From Candidatus Symbiopectobacterium sp. NZEC151 (lineage in GTDB: Bacteria > Pseudomonadota > Gammaproteobacteria > Enterobacterales > Enterobacteriaceae), in NCBI RefSeq assembly GCF_025962655.1, contig NZ_JAGFPE010000004.1:1-64000 (forward strand): a DNA stretch of 64,000 nucleotides, read 5' to 3'. The notes below the pieces were generated by a model. It was not told the origin of the DNA. It saw nothing but the letters and a program-made list of their open reading frames with translations, and did no database searches. Shown here piece after piece: positions 1 to 10,135 of the stretch. The stretch's first letter is position 1. Every line of letters begins with the position of its first letter. The translations under genes were made by a program, and so were the position numbers.

Positions 1-960
1 AAGGTGGAAGCCAAGGCCACCGCCACTGACCCGGCCGGCAATCAGGCGCACGACACTGCCAACTCGACGCTGGATGTGACTGGTCCAACCGTCGATATCG
101 AGCACTTTGCCGGTGATGACGGCTTTATCAATACCAGCGAGTCGACGGCGACGCCGGTGAGCGGCACCAGCAGTGAGAAGACGGTTGATCTGGTGTTTAC
201 CGACGTCAACGGCAAAACCGTGGAAGTGAAAAACGTCTCGGTAGTGGACGGCAAGTGGAGCACCACGGCCGATCTGAGCAGCCTGGCGGAGGGCAAGGTG
301 GAAGCCAAAGCTACCGCCACTGACCCGGCAGGCAATCAGGCGCACGACACTGCCAACTCGACGCTGGACGTCACCGGCCCGAGCGTCGATATCGAGCATT
401 TTGCCGGCGATGACGGCTTTATCAATACCAGCGAGTCCACCGCCACGCCGGTCAGTGGTACCAGCAGCGAGAAGACGGTTGATCTGGTGTTTACCGACGT
501 CAACGGCAAAACCGTTGAAGTGAAAAATGTCTCGGTAGTGGACGGCAAGTGGAGCACCAACGCCGATCTGAGCAGTCTGGCGGAAGGCAAGGTGGAAGCC
601 AAAGCTACCGCCACTGACCCGGCAGGCAATCAGGCGCACGACACCGCCAACTCGACGCTGGACGTCACCGGCCCGAGCGTCGATATCGAGCATTTTGCCG
701 GCGATGACGGCTTTATCAATACCAGCGAGTCCACCGCGACGCCGGTCAGCGGCACCAGCAGCGAAAAAACCGTGGATCTGGTGTTTACCGACGTCAACGG
801 CAAGACCGTTGAAGTGAAAAATGTCTCGGTAGTGGACGGCAAGTGGAGCACCACGGCGGATCTGAGCAGCCTGGCGGAGGGCAAGGTGGAAGCCAAAGCC
901 ACCGCCACTGACCCGGCCGGTAATCAGGCACACGATACGGCCCTCTCGGCGCTAGACGTG
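1..960 (+). repeat. Tandem 294-bp coding repeats in the adhesin gene
   Basis: Three full copies start at 1, 295 and 589, with a partial fourth at 883, each 294 bp (98 codons). They differ by only scattered, mostly silent changes. Two further related but clearly diverged units follow to about 1550. Each unit encodes one Ig-like adhesin domain. The near-identity suggests recent duplication or gene conversion, and the copy number may be under-counted in short-read assemblies. Confidence 0.93.
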
Positions 961-3900
961 ACTGCCCCTGAGATAGATATCACTGGATTTGCGGGTAACG
1001 ACGGATATATCAATCAGCAAGAGTTGGGTGGAACCTTTATTGAGGGGACGAGCAACGAGCGTTTCGTCAATCTCACCTTTACCGACAGTAACGGCAAGTC
1101 AGTCACCGTCAGCAGTGTGCCGGTCTTTGACGGCAAATGGCATAACACGATTAATTTAGGTTCGCTGGCAGAAGGCAAAATCACCGTGGTGGCGACGGCG
1201 ACGGATGCCGCAGGTAACACCGCGCAAGACAGCGCCAGTGCCATCATGGATAAAACCTTACCTGAAATTGATATCACCAATTTTGCCGGTAATGATGGCT
1301 ATCTCAATGCGCACGAATTAGCCGGACAATTTATTCAGGGCACCAGCACGGAAAACCACGTGACATTGGTCTTCACTGACAGTAAGGGAAAAGAGGTCAA
1401 ACTTACTGATGTGCCTGTTATTGATGGTAAATGGAGTACCTCAGCCGATCTGAGCACATTGGCAGAAGGCAAGATTAAGGTCGTTGCAACGGCAACGGAT
1501 CCGGCGGGTAATCAGGCTCACGATAACGATCAAGCCATATTGGATACCAAGCCGCCTGTCGCGCACGATGAGACGGTGACCGGGCTGGAAGATACGCCGG
1601 TGCATATCGGTTGGGATAGCTTGGGCGTTTCTGGCGATACGTCCAGCGTGGTGATTTCTTCATTGCCACCGGCCAGCGCTGGTACGCTGTATTACAACGA
1701 TAATGGCACCTGGAAACCCGTCACGGAAGGACAGTCGTTTAACTCGACCAATACAGATTTGCGTTTTGATCCTGCGGCAAATGCGTCGGGTTCACCCTAT
1801 GGCATCGTGCATTTCTCACCGGTGGATAAAGCGGGCAACGTTGGTGCGGAAACCTCGCTCAACATTGATATTACCCCGGTGGCGGATGCACCGACGGTGA
1901 CGCTGGACATTACCAGCGGCAACAGTACGCCAAGCAGTGAAGTGATTCATATTAACGGCGGCAGTACCAACGGTGGCTTTGATATTCAGGATGGAAAAAT
2001 TGTTGCCGTCGGCAATGGGGTGCGCGTCTGGTTAACCGAGGGGGATCCGATCCCGACATTGGTGGGTACCGGTACATACTCGTACTATACACAGGGTAAT
2101 ACCAGCGGAAATGATGGCTACAGTGATATTTTCGTTGTCCACTCGAACAGCGGATATTTCTATCGTCAAAGTGGACGACCTGATGAACTAAAACCCTTGG
2201 ATTCTTTTGGTGGAAACCGAGTAGTTAATAATGACAGTGCGCATAAAGATTATGTGTTTGTGATGAAAGAGGATGGCTATACCTATAATCCTACTTACAA
2301 CACGAATAATAATCAGCCAACGAGCGTCAATACCCTTGATGGCGTCAAAGTTAACTACACCGACAGCAACGGACAATCCCATTCGTTCACCAATCAGGTG
2401 AGTAACAATCTGGGCGGGGTGATTTACAGTGATGGCACCAGTATGGCGCCAGGCAGCAATGCGCCTACGGTAACCAAAGAAACCAACACGGGTACCCAGG
2501 AACATACGCTGGATGTCTCAGCCGCATTGACCGATCTTGACGGCAGTGAAACGCTGTCGGGCATTACCCTGACCGGCCTGCCGGAAGGCACCAAAGTGGT
2601 TGACCATATCAACAATGATGCGACCTATACCGTGGGCAAAGATGGCACTTACACCATTGCCAACGCGCACAATGCCAACGCGTTGTCGGGAACGGTCACG
2701 TTGTACGTGCCAGTGGCGGCAGGCAAGTTCGAGGTGGTGGCTCAAGCAACGTCAACTGAAAAACTCAACCATGACAGCGCGACCGGTTATTCGACGGAAG
2801 GCGTTGAGCAATACGGTGCAGCCATCGGCACTACCGGGGATGATTCTGTACAGGGCACCAACAGCAACGATGTGATGATAGCCGATGTTTCCGGTCTGCA
2901 ACTGGTGGAAGGCACCAACTATAACATCGCGTTTATGGTGGACAGCTCGGGCAGTATGACCACTACCGATATCGCCAACACGGTTGCTTCTCTGAAAAAC
3001 GTGTTTAACAGCCTGATCAACAGTGCCAACGGTGCGCATGCAGGGAAAGTGAACGTGTTCCTCGCTGACTTTGACACGCAGGTTGGCCGCACGGTATCGG
3101 TGGATCTGAAAGACTCGACGGCGCTGAGCAAGCTTACCGGCGTACTGAACTCAATGGTTGGCGGTGGTAACGGCGGCGGTACTAACTATGAGGACGTGTT
3201 TAAAACCACGGCCAACTGGTTCCAAAGTGCGGCGGTGAAAAATAATGTCGGTACTAACCTGACCTATTTTATTACCGACGGCGAGCCGACCTATTATCAG
3301 AAGGATGAAACCAATCAGGTACAGGTGGGTAGTAATTCGAATGAAGTGCTGAATATCGACAGTTTCAATTACCAAGTCGGCCAAGCCTATAACATGAAAA
3401 TTATGGGGGAGAACCGCGAGGTCATCAGTGCTAATGGCGATGTCAATCGATACTTCTATAATCGTTATGGTTATATCGACCACGAAGTTGTCGGACGGGT
3501 ACATGCGCAGGGCGATGGCACTTATGAAATCTCCACGTTGGGCGGCTGGGGTAACAACGACGGGGACTACGGCTACTACAATCGTTACTACAGCCAGCAA
3601 AACGCAGACACTGCCTTCAAGCTGTTGCAGTCGATATCGCATAACACCATTGAAGCCATTGGCGTGGGCAAATCGCTCGATGCCAGCAGTCTGACGCGTT
3701 ACGACTCCGACGGTATTGTTCAAAGCAAGATCGATCCGAGCAAGCTGAGTGAAGCGATCCTGGGCAGCAACAAACCGTTGCCCGGCGGAGACGACACCTT
3801 GCACGGTGGTATTGGCAATGACATCCTGTTTGGCGATGTGGTGCGCTTTGACGGTATCGAAGGTAACGGCTTGTCGGCACTGCAAACCTATATCGCGCAG

Positions 3901-4461
3901 CAGATGAAAGTCTCCAGCGTAACGGTGCAGGATATGCACCATTACATTACCGATCACCATCAGGCGTTTGATCTCTCTTCCAGCAACGACGGTGACGACA
4001 AACTGTACGGCGGTGCGGGCAATGACATCCTGTTTGGTCAGGGTGGCAATGACCTGCTTAACGGTGGTGAAGGTAACGACATCCTGTACGGCGGCAGCGG
4101 CAACGATATCTTGATCGGCGGTAAGGGCAACGACACGCTGATTGGTGGCTCAGGGGCGGATACCTTTATGTGGCAAAAAGGGGATACCGGTTTTGATGTC
4201 ATCAAAGATTTCAACCCGGGTGAAGGTGACAAGATCAATCTGCACGATCTGCTCGGCGATCTGGATAAAGGGGCCGATCTTAGCCGTTATATCCGCTTTA
4301 CCGATCATAACGGTTCTCCCACCATTGAAGTCAGCACGCAAGGTGACTTCTCGGGCAACGCGGGCGGTACGGTGAATGTCTCTATCACGCTTGAGCATTA
4401 CAGTGGATCAATGCCTTCGCTGGAAAGTCTGGTCAGCAAGCCCGAACAGACGGTAAACTGA
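1..4461 (+). CDS. Giant LapA-type RTX adhesin, C-terminal part (5' end outside window)
   Basis: Surface adhesin exported by a type I secretion system. The reading frame is open from the first base, so the true start lies upstream and the GTG at base 4 is not a start. Visible order: about five to six Ig-like repeats of 98 residues (residues 1-515, the first three almost identical), a further Ig/cadherin-like stretch, a unique region, a von Willebrand A domain near residues 960-1200 with the MIDAS motif DSSGS, then glycine-aspartate RTX nonapeptides of the GGxGND type near 1255-1400, and a C-terminal acidic/hydrophobic secretion signal. Known LapA-family adhesins are held in the outer membrane by an N-terminal plug that LapG cleaves; that part and the lapBCE exporter are not in the window. 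lapD and lapG just downstream support this reading. Exact family membership is inferred. Confidence 0.9.
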   Translation, partial: KVEAKATATDPAGNQAHDTANSTLDVTGPTVDIEHFAGDDGFINTSESTATPVSGTSSEKTVDLVFTDVNGKTVEVKNVSVVDGKWSTTADLSSLAEGKVEAKATATDPAGNQAHDTANSTLDVTGPSVDIEHFAGDDGFINTSESTATPVSGTSSEKTVDLVFTDVNGKTVEVKNVSVVDGKWSTNADLSSLAEGKVEAKATATDPAGNQAHDTANSTLDVTGPSVDIEHFAGDDGFINTSESTATPVSGTSSEKTVDLVFTDVNGKTVEVKNVSVVDGKWSTTADLSSLAEGKVEAKATATDPAGNQAHDTALSALDVTAPEIDITGFAGNDGYINQQELGGTFIEGTSNERFVNLTFTDSNGKSVTVSSVPVFDGKWHNTINLGSLAEGKITVVATATDAAGNTAQDSASAIMDKTLPEIDITNFAGNDGYLNAHELAGQFIQGTSTENHVTLVFTDSKGKEVKLTDVPVIDGKWSTSADLSTLAEGKIKVVATATDPAGNQAHDNDQAILDTKPPVAHDETVTGLEDTPVHIGWDSLGVSGDTSSVVISSLPPASAGTLYYNDNGTWKPVTEGQSFNSTNTDLRFDPAANASGSPYGIVHFSPVDKAGNVGAETSLNIDITPVADAPTVTLDITSGNSTPSSEVIHINGGSTNGGFDIQDGKIVAVGNGVRVWLTEGDPIPTLVGTGTYSYYTQGNTSGNDGYSDIFVVHSNSGYFYRQSGRPDELKPLDSFGGNRVVNNDSAHKDYVFVMKEDGYTYNPTYNTNNNQPTSVNTLDGVKVNYTDSNGQSHSFTNQVSNNLGGVIYSDGTSMAPGSNAPTVTKETNTGTQEHTLDVSAALTDLDGSETLSGITLTGLPEGTKVVDHINNDATYTVGKDGTYTIANAHNANALSGTVTLYVPVAAGKFEVVAQATSTEKLNHDSATGYSTEGVEQYGAAIGTTGDDSVQGTNSNDVMIADVSGLQLVEGTNYNIAFMVDSSGSMTTTDIANTVASLKNVFNSLINSANGAHAGKVNVFLADFDTQVGRTVSVDLKDSTALSKLTGVLNSMVGGGNGGGTNYEDVFKTTANWFQSAAVKNNVGTNLTYFITDGEPTYYQKDETNQVQVGSNSNEVLNIDSFNYQVGQAYNMKIMGENREVISANGDVNRYFYNRYGYIDHEVVGRVHAQGDGTYEISTLGGWGNNDGDYGYYNRYYSQQNADTAFKLLQSISHNTIEAIGVGKSLDASSLTRYDSDGIVQSKIDPSKLSEAILGSNKPLPGGDDTLHGGIGNDILFGDVVRFDGIEGNGLSALQTYIAQQMKVSSVTVQDMHHYITDHHQAFDLSSSNDGDDKLYGGAGNDILFGQGGNDLLNGGEGNDILYGGSGNDILIGGKGNDTLIGGSGADTFMWQKGDTGFDVIKDFNPGEGDKINLHDLLGDLDKGADLSRYIRFTDHNGSPTIEVSTQGDFSGNAGGTVNVSITLEHYSGSMPSLESLVSKPEQTVN

Positions 4462-4543
4462 GTTGCATTACTTGCGCCCGGAGAAGGCATCGACCTTCTC
4501 CGGGGCGAGGCAGCCATACCGTACCGGAGAGAAGAGGTGGTGC

Positions 4544-4888
4544 ATGTACTATATCCAGCGTGACAGCCAAGGGTTTTTAGTCAGAGTGGCGGATGTGCCC
4601 TTTGACGAGATGACCGGTAAACTGGCAAAAGATTCTCCGGAAGCGATCCTGTGGCGGAAAAATCAGGAAGTGATGCTCAATGGATTGCAGCAGCTACGCC
4701 AAAGCGATTTGGAAATGGTGCGCGTGCTTGAGGATTTGATTCAGGTGCTAACGCAGAAAGGTGTTATCAATATTACCGATTTCCCTGCTGCGGCACAGTT
4801 GAAGCTGATTAACCGGGCCCATGCACGTGAAGCGCTCAACGGCGGGCTGAGCAAGCTGATTAACGACGAAGATGAGGCGATGTTTTAA
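4544..4888 (+). CDS. Small conserved protein of unknown function next to the adhesin gene
   Basis: A 114-residue cytoplasmic protein beginning MYYIQRDSQG, without signal peptide or membrane segment. The ATG at 4544 is chosen because a purine-rich site (GGAGAGAAGAGG) lies just before it; an in-frame extension back to 4463 has no such support. The middle part (QSDLEMVRVLEDLIQVL) looks helical and could form a coiled coil. From memory, related short proteins in gamma-proteobacteria carry the misleading database label 'tryptophan synthase subunit beta-like'. It has no similarity in size or motif to TrpB and lacks a PLP lysine motif. It lies 82 bp after the adhesin stop, on the same strand, so it may be co-transcribed. 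Function unknown; a role linked to the adhesin is a guess from position. Confidence 0.75.
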   Translation: MYYIQRDSQGFLVRVADVPFDEMTGKLAKDSPEAILWRKNQEVMLNGLQQLRQSDLEMVRVLEDLIQVLTQKGVINITDFPAAAQLKLINRAHAREALNGGLSKLINDEDEAMF

Positions 4889-4918
4889 GCCTCAAGTTGC
4901 CGCACTTTTCTCTCTCTG

Positions 4919-4948
4919 GTGCGTGCAGGCAAGCCTGTCTGCACGCAC
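4919..4948. terminator. Hairpin between the small gene and convergent lapD
   Basis: A perfect 10-bp stem, GTGCGTGCAG paired with CTGCACGCAC, with a 10-base loop, sits in the 84-bp gap between two convergent genes. There is no strong T-run on either side, so it is probably a weak bidirectional terminator or a 3'-end stabiliser. Confidence 0.55.
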
Positions 4949-4972
4949 TATTCCTATCAATGCCCTTAGACG

Positions 4973-6937
4973 TTATTTCAGCAACAGCGTGTTATCCGGC
5001 GCGGGGAATGGTTCTCCCAGCAAACGTCCCATAGCACCCTGTAGCCCCATGCCGCGCAGCGTATCCAGCTCACCCTCGGTTTCGACACGTTCAGCAATCA
5101 GTGGCAAATCGATGCTGTTGGCGGTGCGGTAAAGGGCTTCAATAAACACCTTTTTATCGTTTTCCCGATCGATATTGCGAATGTAGCTGCCATCAATTTT
5201 CAGGTAGGCAAGCCCCCACTGCGCCAGGTTACCTATCAGGTTAAAACGCCCGCCGAAGTGCTGTAATCCCAGTTGGCAACCGTATTCGCTGAGCATTGCG
5301 ATCAGCGCTTCAAGATGATGGGTTTCCGGCAACTGGTTTTCATCCAGCTCAAGAATCACACGGCGTGCCCGCTCGGGATGGCCCTTAAGCGGTGCCAGCA
5401 TTTGCGTCAACAGGTTTAAATCCAGCACGGTACTGCCCGACAGACTCAGCGCCAGCGTACCGGAACTGCGTGACAGATAATCCAATGTTTGTTTTATCAT
5501 CACCTGATCTAACCGGGCATTCCAGCCAAAGCGCTGAATCCAGGGGAGGAAAAATCCCGCTGCGATGCTATTGCCCTGCTCATCGTTGATACGTGCCAGT
5601 ACCTTATGGTGAAGCACGTCGCCGGGGTGAGCGCAGCGGCAAACCGGCTGGAAGAACAGTTGCAGGCGCTCCTCATTCAGCAGCGTATCCAGGCGATTAA
5701 ACCACAGGTGACGATCGGCCTCGGTCGGTGAATGGGCTTCATTGTCCGCCAGGGGCGCGTGATGCAGCGGAGAGCTTTCTGCCCGCGTGAGCGCGTGGTC
5801 ACCTTGTATCAACAGTGTTTTCAGGCTATCGCCGTGCTTGAACGGCACCATGCCCAATGCGGCAACCGGCGAGCTGTCGATTTCGCCCGTTAGCGCGAGT
5901 GATTCCAGGTTGTGTGAAAGTGCGACGACCAGCGTGTGCGCTTCTTTTTCTGCCATGCCGGGGCACAGCAGGGCAAATTCACCGCCGCGCAAACGCGCCA
6001 GCACGCTCTCCTGTTCGGCATAGAGCTTCTGTGCGGTACGCATCATTTTCGCCATGGTTTCCAGCAGCACATCGGTGCGTTGACCGCCGAGTCGCTGGTT
6101 GAGACCTGCCAGATCCTGTATGCGAATCATAATCAGATAACCCGGCGGCGTCTCTTCATCGCTGCTCTTGTCGTTGAACTGCATCTCAAAAGCGCGACGG
6201 TTAGGCAGACCGGTTTGCGGATCCTGATAGGCTTCTTGACGTAAGCGTTCACTTCGCTCGGCTTCTTCTTCAAACAACATCTTTAACTTGCTGACCATCA
6301 GGTTCATGGCCTGTGCCACGCGGCGGAATTCTGGTGTGCTGGGCAAGTCCGGCTGAGTGAGGTATTCACGGCGGGTGATCGCCAGCGACTGTTTCACCAT
6401 GTAGTTTAACGGGCGCAACTGGCGGCGCAGCAACAACGCGCCAATCAATAAACCGAGCGCAGCGCAGCCCAGCAGCCAGATGGCTCCTGCGGAGGTGCTT
6501 TGCCACAGACGGGTAACGGCGAACATCGGGTGGCTGACCACTTCCACTTTTGCCGCCTGCTCCCACCCGCGCATCACCATGGCCTCACCGCTGCCCGGTG
6601 TCAGATTAACCAGCCGCACAAACCAGGCGGGAACATTGGGAATTTCAGGCGAGGCGATGCGTTCCAGCGTGACGTCACCGGTTTTAATATCACGCACCCG
6701 AATGCTGGAAAAATAGCCGCTATCGAAAATCGAGCTGACCATTAATTCCACCATGGCCGGATCGTCGATATTGGGCGTTAACGACAATCCAAGTGCGGTG
6801 GCGGCATCCTGCGCGTGGGATTGCAATTGGTTATTCGACTGCTCGCGTGAATTTTCCAGGCTGACAAAAAAACTGCCGCTAAAAATCACCAGTACGAATA
6901 AGCAGATGGCTATCAAAAGTTGTTTGTACAGAGACAT
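4973..6937 (-). CDS. lapD: LapD-type c-di-GMP receptor controlling adhesin release
   Basis: Inner-membrane receptor that, in the known Lap system, binds c-di-GMP through a degenerate EAL domain and then traps the periplasmic protease LapG, so the adhesin stays on the cell. The 654 residues show membrane segment 1 at about 7-27, a periplasmic sensor domain at 28-150, membrane segment 2 at 151-172, a HAMP region to about 225, a GGDEF-like domain at 238-390 and an EAL-like domain at 405-650. The GGDEF signature is RGGEF (317-321) and the EAL signature is lost (KVLARI in its place), as expected for a receptor without cyclase or phosphodiesterase activity. It starts 9 bp after the lapG stop, so the two form one operon, convergent with the adhesin gene. 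Confidence 0.9.
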   Translation of the reverse strand: MSLYKQLLIAICLFVLVIFSGSFFVSLENSREQSNNQLQSHAQDAATALGLSLTPNIDDPAMVELMVSSIFDSGYFSSIRVRDIKTGDVTLERIASPEIPNVPAWFVRLVNLTPGSGEAMVMRGWEQAAKVEVVSHPMFAVTRLWQSTSAGAIWLLGCAALGLLIGALLLRRQLRPLNYMVKQSLAITRREYLTQPDLPSTPEFRRVAQAMNLMVSKLKMLFEEEAERSERLRQEAYQDPQTGLPNRRAFEMQFNDKSSDEETPPGYLIMIRIQDLAGLNQRLGGQRTDVLLETMAKMMRTAQKLYAEQESVLARLRGGEFALLCPGMAEKEAHTLVVALSHNLESLALTGEIDSSPVAALGMVPFKHGDSLKTLLIQGDHALTRAESSPLHHAPLADNEAHSPTEADRHLWFNRLDTLLNEERLQLFFQPVCRCAHPGDVLHHKVLARINDEQGNSIAAGFFLPWIQRFGWNARLDQVMIKQTLDYLSRSSGTLALSLSGSTVLDLNLLTQMLAPLKGHPERARRVILELDENQLPETHHLEALIAMLSEYGCQLGLQHFGGRFNLIGNLAQWGLAYLKIDGSYIRNIDRENDKKVFIEALYRTANSIDLPLIAERVETEGELDTLRGMGLQGAMGRLLGEPFPAPDNTLLLK

Positions 6938-6946
6938 AGCCTAATC

Positions 6947-7642
6947 CTACTCTTCAAGAGAAAAACCTTCGGCCCGCATTTTGGTCAATAAATCTTGCCA
7001 ACGTGAAAGCCGCTTACTGTCGCCGACCCGTTTATTGCTGCCATCACTGCCGGGCAGCCATAGTCCCTCTGCGTTAAAGGAATAAACGGGGATGAGGTCG
7101 GTACGCTGCGTTGCGGGTAATATTTTATCCGTTAGATTATCCAACACCAGCGGAATAGAGGTCGGAGTGGGATAATACGCAACGATCATATGTGCCTGAT
7201 TAAGGCGTAATGCTTTAACGTAGGTAATTCGCAACTTCTCATTCGGAATACCGAGCCTGCGTAGCGTAAAATATTTTGCAATAGAATAATCTTCGCAGTC
7301 AGCCATTCCTTTGCGCAGCGCTTCAATGGGCGTTGCCCAATAATCTTCCTGCTGCCAGATGACACGATCGTCGCGAAATAGCAGCCGTTCATTAAAAAAA
7401 CGGTTTACCGATTCCAATAGTTTTTTTTCATCGCTGCCGGGCAATGAACCTAATAATGCCTGCCACTCATTAATTCGCTTACGCGCTTCCGGTGTTGCAG
7501 GGCCGTAAAGTTGTTCCGTGCGCTGATTAATGGTGACGAAATCCCAATCCGCGCGCAGCGTTGCCGTCAGCAGTAACAGACTGCTGAACAGCACAAGCAG
7601 AACCCCTTTATTACGCCATGTCGTTATCCAGCGGCTATTCAC
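6947..7642 (-). CDS. lapG: LapG-type periplasmic cysteine protease
   Basis: Transglutaminase-like (BTLCP) periplasmic protease that clips the N terminus of LapA-type adhesins when c-di-GMP is low. The 231 residues have an N-terminal hydrophobic export segment (12-29) and the expected catalytic triad: Cys116 in ADCEDYS, His151 in AHMIVAYY and Asp168 in LVLDNL. The start is GTG, preceded by a GAAGAG purine stretch about 9 bases upstream. It is the first gene of a lapG-lapD operon. Its substrate is very probably the adhesin encoded at the start of the window, although the cleavage site lies outside the visible part. Confidence 0.92.
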   Translation of the reverse strand: MNSRWITTWRNKGVLLVLFSSLLLLTATLRADWDFVTINQRTEQLYGPATPEARKRINEWQALLGSLPGSDEKKLLESVNRFFNERLLFRDDRVIWQQEDYWATPIEALRKGMADCEDYSIAKYFTLRRLGIPNEKLRITYVKALRLNQAHMIVAYYPTPTSIPLVLDNLTDKILPATQRTDLIPVYSFNAEGLWLPGSDGSNKRVGDSKRLSRWQDLLTKMRAEGFSLEE

Positions 7643-7902
7643 CGGTGTTTCTCTTCGCTATTGATTGAACCAGAGTAAGCCTCTCATCCTCGTTGCGGTG
7701 TGCTGGCCTTGTTGCGTGAAAATACGCCATGCGGCCCTGTTGAACACAAGGCAGACATGCACACCTTCCTGGCGTGAAGATAGAATAGGCGCTGAGGGCG
7801 GAAACACTGTCGATACAGACGAGTTATCGTTAGCTATTATGGCAGAATAACCTACTTTTATGGCTGGGTCAGCAGCGCACACCGTGTGTCAGGGAGAAAA
7901 AC

Positions 7903-8796
7903 ATGAATTTAGCCACCTTGGTATCAGAAACCCGTAATCCGGCAACGATGGAACTGGACAGCCAAACCACGCTTGCAATGATGACGCTGTTCAATCAGGA
8001 AGACCGTAAAGTGCCCGAGGCGATAAGCCTGGTGCTGCCGGAGATTGCGCGCGCGGTGGATATGGCGGCTGCCAGAATGAAAGCGGGCGGGCGACTGATC
8101 TATCTCGGGGCGGGTACCAGTGGGCGCTTGGGGGTTCTTGATGCGTCTGAATGCCCGCCGACCTTTGGCGTGCCCCACGGGCTGGTTATCGGGTTGATAG
8201 CCGGTGGACCCGGCGCGCTGTTGAAGGCGGTTGAAGGTGCCGAGGACGATCCTTCCCTCGGTGAGGCCGATCTGGTGGCGCTGTCGCTGACGCCACAAGA
8301 CACCGTGGTGGGGCTGGCGGCGTCGGGCCGTACCCCTTATGTGATTGGTGCGTTGAAATATGCACGCAGCCAGGGTTGTGGTACGGTCGCCATCTCTTGC
8401 AACCCCGCATCCCCGATTGCGGCGCTGGCCGAGGTGGCGATTTCACCGGTAGTCGGACCGGAAGCGCTGACCGGTTCGACACGCCTCAAATCCGGTACGG
8501 CGCAAAAGCTGGTGCTCAACATGCTCTCCACGGGCGTGATGGTTAAGCTGGGAAAGGTGTACCAAAATCTGATGGTCGATGTAAAAGCGACCAATGAGAA
8601 ACTGGTGGATCGCGCTTGTCGTATCGTGATGGAAGCCACGGGTGCCACACGTGATGAGGCGCAGCGAGCGTTACAAGAAACCGGCTATGCGGCCAAACCC
8701 GCTATACTGATGATCCTCAGCGGTATCAGCGCGGCAGAGGCCGAGCAGCGGTTGGCAATACACCACGGTTATTTGCGCGATGCGCTGTTGCCTTAA
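7903..8796 (+). CDS. murQ: N-acetylmuramic acid 6-phosphate etherase
   Basis: Cytoplasmic etherase that splits the lactyl ether of MurNAc-6-phosphate to GlcNAc-6-phosphate and D-lactate, in peptidoglycan recycling and MurNAc use. The 297 residues match the family length. The SIS fold is marked by [21 protein letters not shown] near residue 67, including the conserved glutamate of [15 protein letters not shown] lies just upstream of the ATG. In E. coli murQ is followed by the MurNAc PTS gene murP and flanked by murR; here neither is present, so the gene stands alone between divergent lapG and downstream pgpC. That suggests it serves recycling of internal anhydro-MurNAc rather than uptake of external sugar. 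Confidence 0.95.
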   Translation: MNLATLVSETRNPATMELDSQTTLAMMTLFNQEDRKVPEAISLVLPEIARAVDMAAARMKAGGRLIYLGAGTSGRLGVLDASECPPTFGVPHGLVIGLIAGGPGALLKAVEGAEDDPSLGEADLVALSLTPQDTVVGLAASGRTPYVIGALKYARSQGCGTVAISCNPASPIAALAEVAISPVVGPEALTGSTRLKSGTAQKLVLNMLSTGVMVKLGKVYQNLMVDVKATNEKLVDRACRIVMEATGATRDEAQRALQETGYAAKPAILMILSGISAAEAEQRLAIHHGYLRDALLP

Positions 8797-8871
8797 GAAT
8801 AAGGAAATGGGTACCGTACGTGCTCGTTTTTTCCCGTAACGTAGTGATTACCCTGGCAAGAGGAAAATGGT

Positions 8872-9510
8872 TTGGGTGAACAATCACCGACACGTATCGT
8901 GTTTTTTGATTTGGACGGCACCTTGCATCGCCAAGACATGTTTGGCTGTTTTTTGCGTTACTTGCTTAAACGCCTGCCGTTAAATTTACTGCTGGTTATT
9001 CCGGTGCTGCCGGTGGCCGGGCTGGTATTGCTGGCACGCGGCAGGGCGGCGCGCTGGCCAATGAGCGCTCTGCTTTGGGCCATTACCTTTGGTCGGCGTG
9101 AGGCGCATTTACGGGCGCTGGAGCAGGGGTTTGTTGCCCGTTTTCGTCGCTGGGTGACGCCCTTTCCGTTGGTGCAGCAGCGCTTGACCGAGTATCTCGC
9201 CGCTTCGGATGCACAAGTGTGGCTGGTAACCGGTTCACCACAGCGTCTGGTCGAGCAGGTTTACCATGACGCCGCGTTTCTGCCCGGGGTCAAACTGATG
9301 GGCAGCCAGATGGTACGGGGCTATGGCGGTTGGGTATTGCCGCTGCGCTGTCTGGGACGGGAGAAGGTGGTGCAGATGGAAAAACAGCTTGGTGCGCCAC
9401 TTCAATTGCACAGCGGGTATAGCGACAGCAAGCAAGATAATCCGCTGCTGTTTTTTTGCGAACACCGCTGGCGCGTGACGCGTGCCGGTACGTTGCAACA
9501 GCTGGAGTAA
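8872..9510 (+). CDS. pgpC: Phosphatidylglycerophosphatase C (HAD family)
   Basis: Membrane-associated phosphatase that removes phosphate from phosphatidylglycerophosphate to give phosphatidylglycerol. The 212 residues align closely with E. coli PgpC (YfhB). The HAD nucleophile motif is FFDLDGTLH at the N terminus and the late acidic motif is in GYSDSKQDNPLLFFCEHRW. A hydrophobic segment at about 32-50 may anchor it. The start is TTG at 8872, with AAGAGGA seven bases upstream; an ATG five bases earlier is out of frame. It is followed after about 90 bp by tadA, the usual enterobacterial order. Confidence 0.93.
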   Translation: MGEQSPTRIVFFDLDGTLHRQDMFGCFLRYLLKRLPLNLLLVIPVLPVAGLVLLARGRAARWPMSALLWAITFGRREAHLRALEQGFVARFRRWVTPFPLVQQRLTEYLAASDAQVWLVTGSPQRLVEQVYHDAAFLPGVKLMGSQMVRGYGGWVLPLRCLGREKVVQMEKQLGAPLQLHSGYSDSKQDNPLLFFCEHRWRVTRAGTLQQLE

Positions 9511-9556
9511 CGGCGTCGGCCAGGCAATAAGCACTCTGTTTTTTCTTTACACCCTG

Positions 9557-10134
<578 letters not shown>

Positions 10135-10135
10135 T

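Noticed and set aside
42-908. Three similar antisense open frames of 92-97 codons at 294-bp spacing
   Set aside because: They are shadows of the tandem adhesin repeats on the other strand, with no ribosome sites and no plausible protein features.
2900-3750. Possible separate integrin-like gene in the VWA region
   Set aside because: The frame is continuous with the repeats before and the RTX part after, so this is a domain and not a gene.
3151-3960. Antisense open frame of 269 codons within the adhesin gene
   Set aside because: It lies opposite the VWA-coding part, where the sense frame has clear domain motifs; the antisense product has no recognisable feature.
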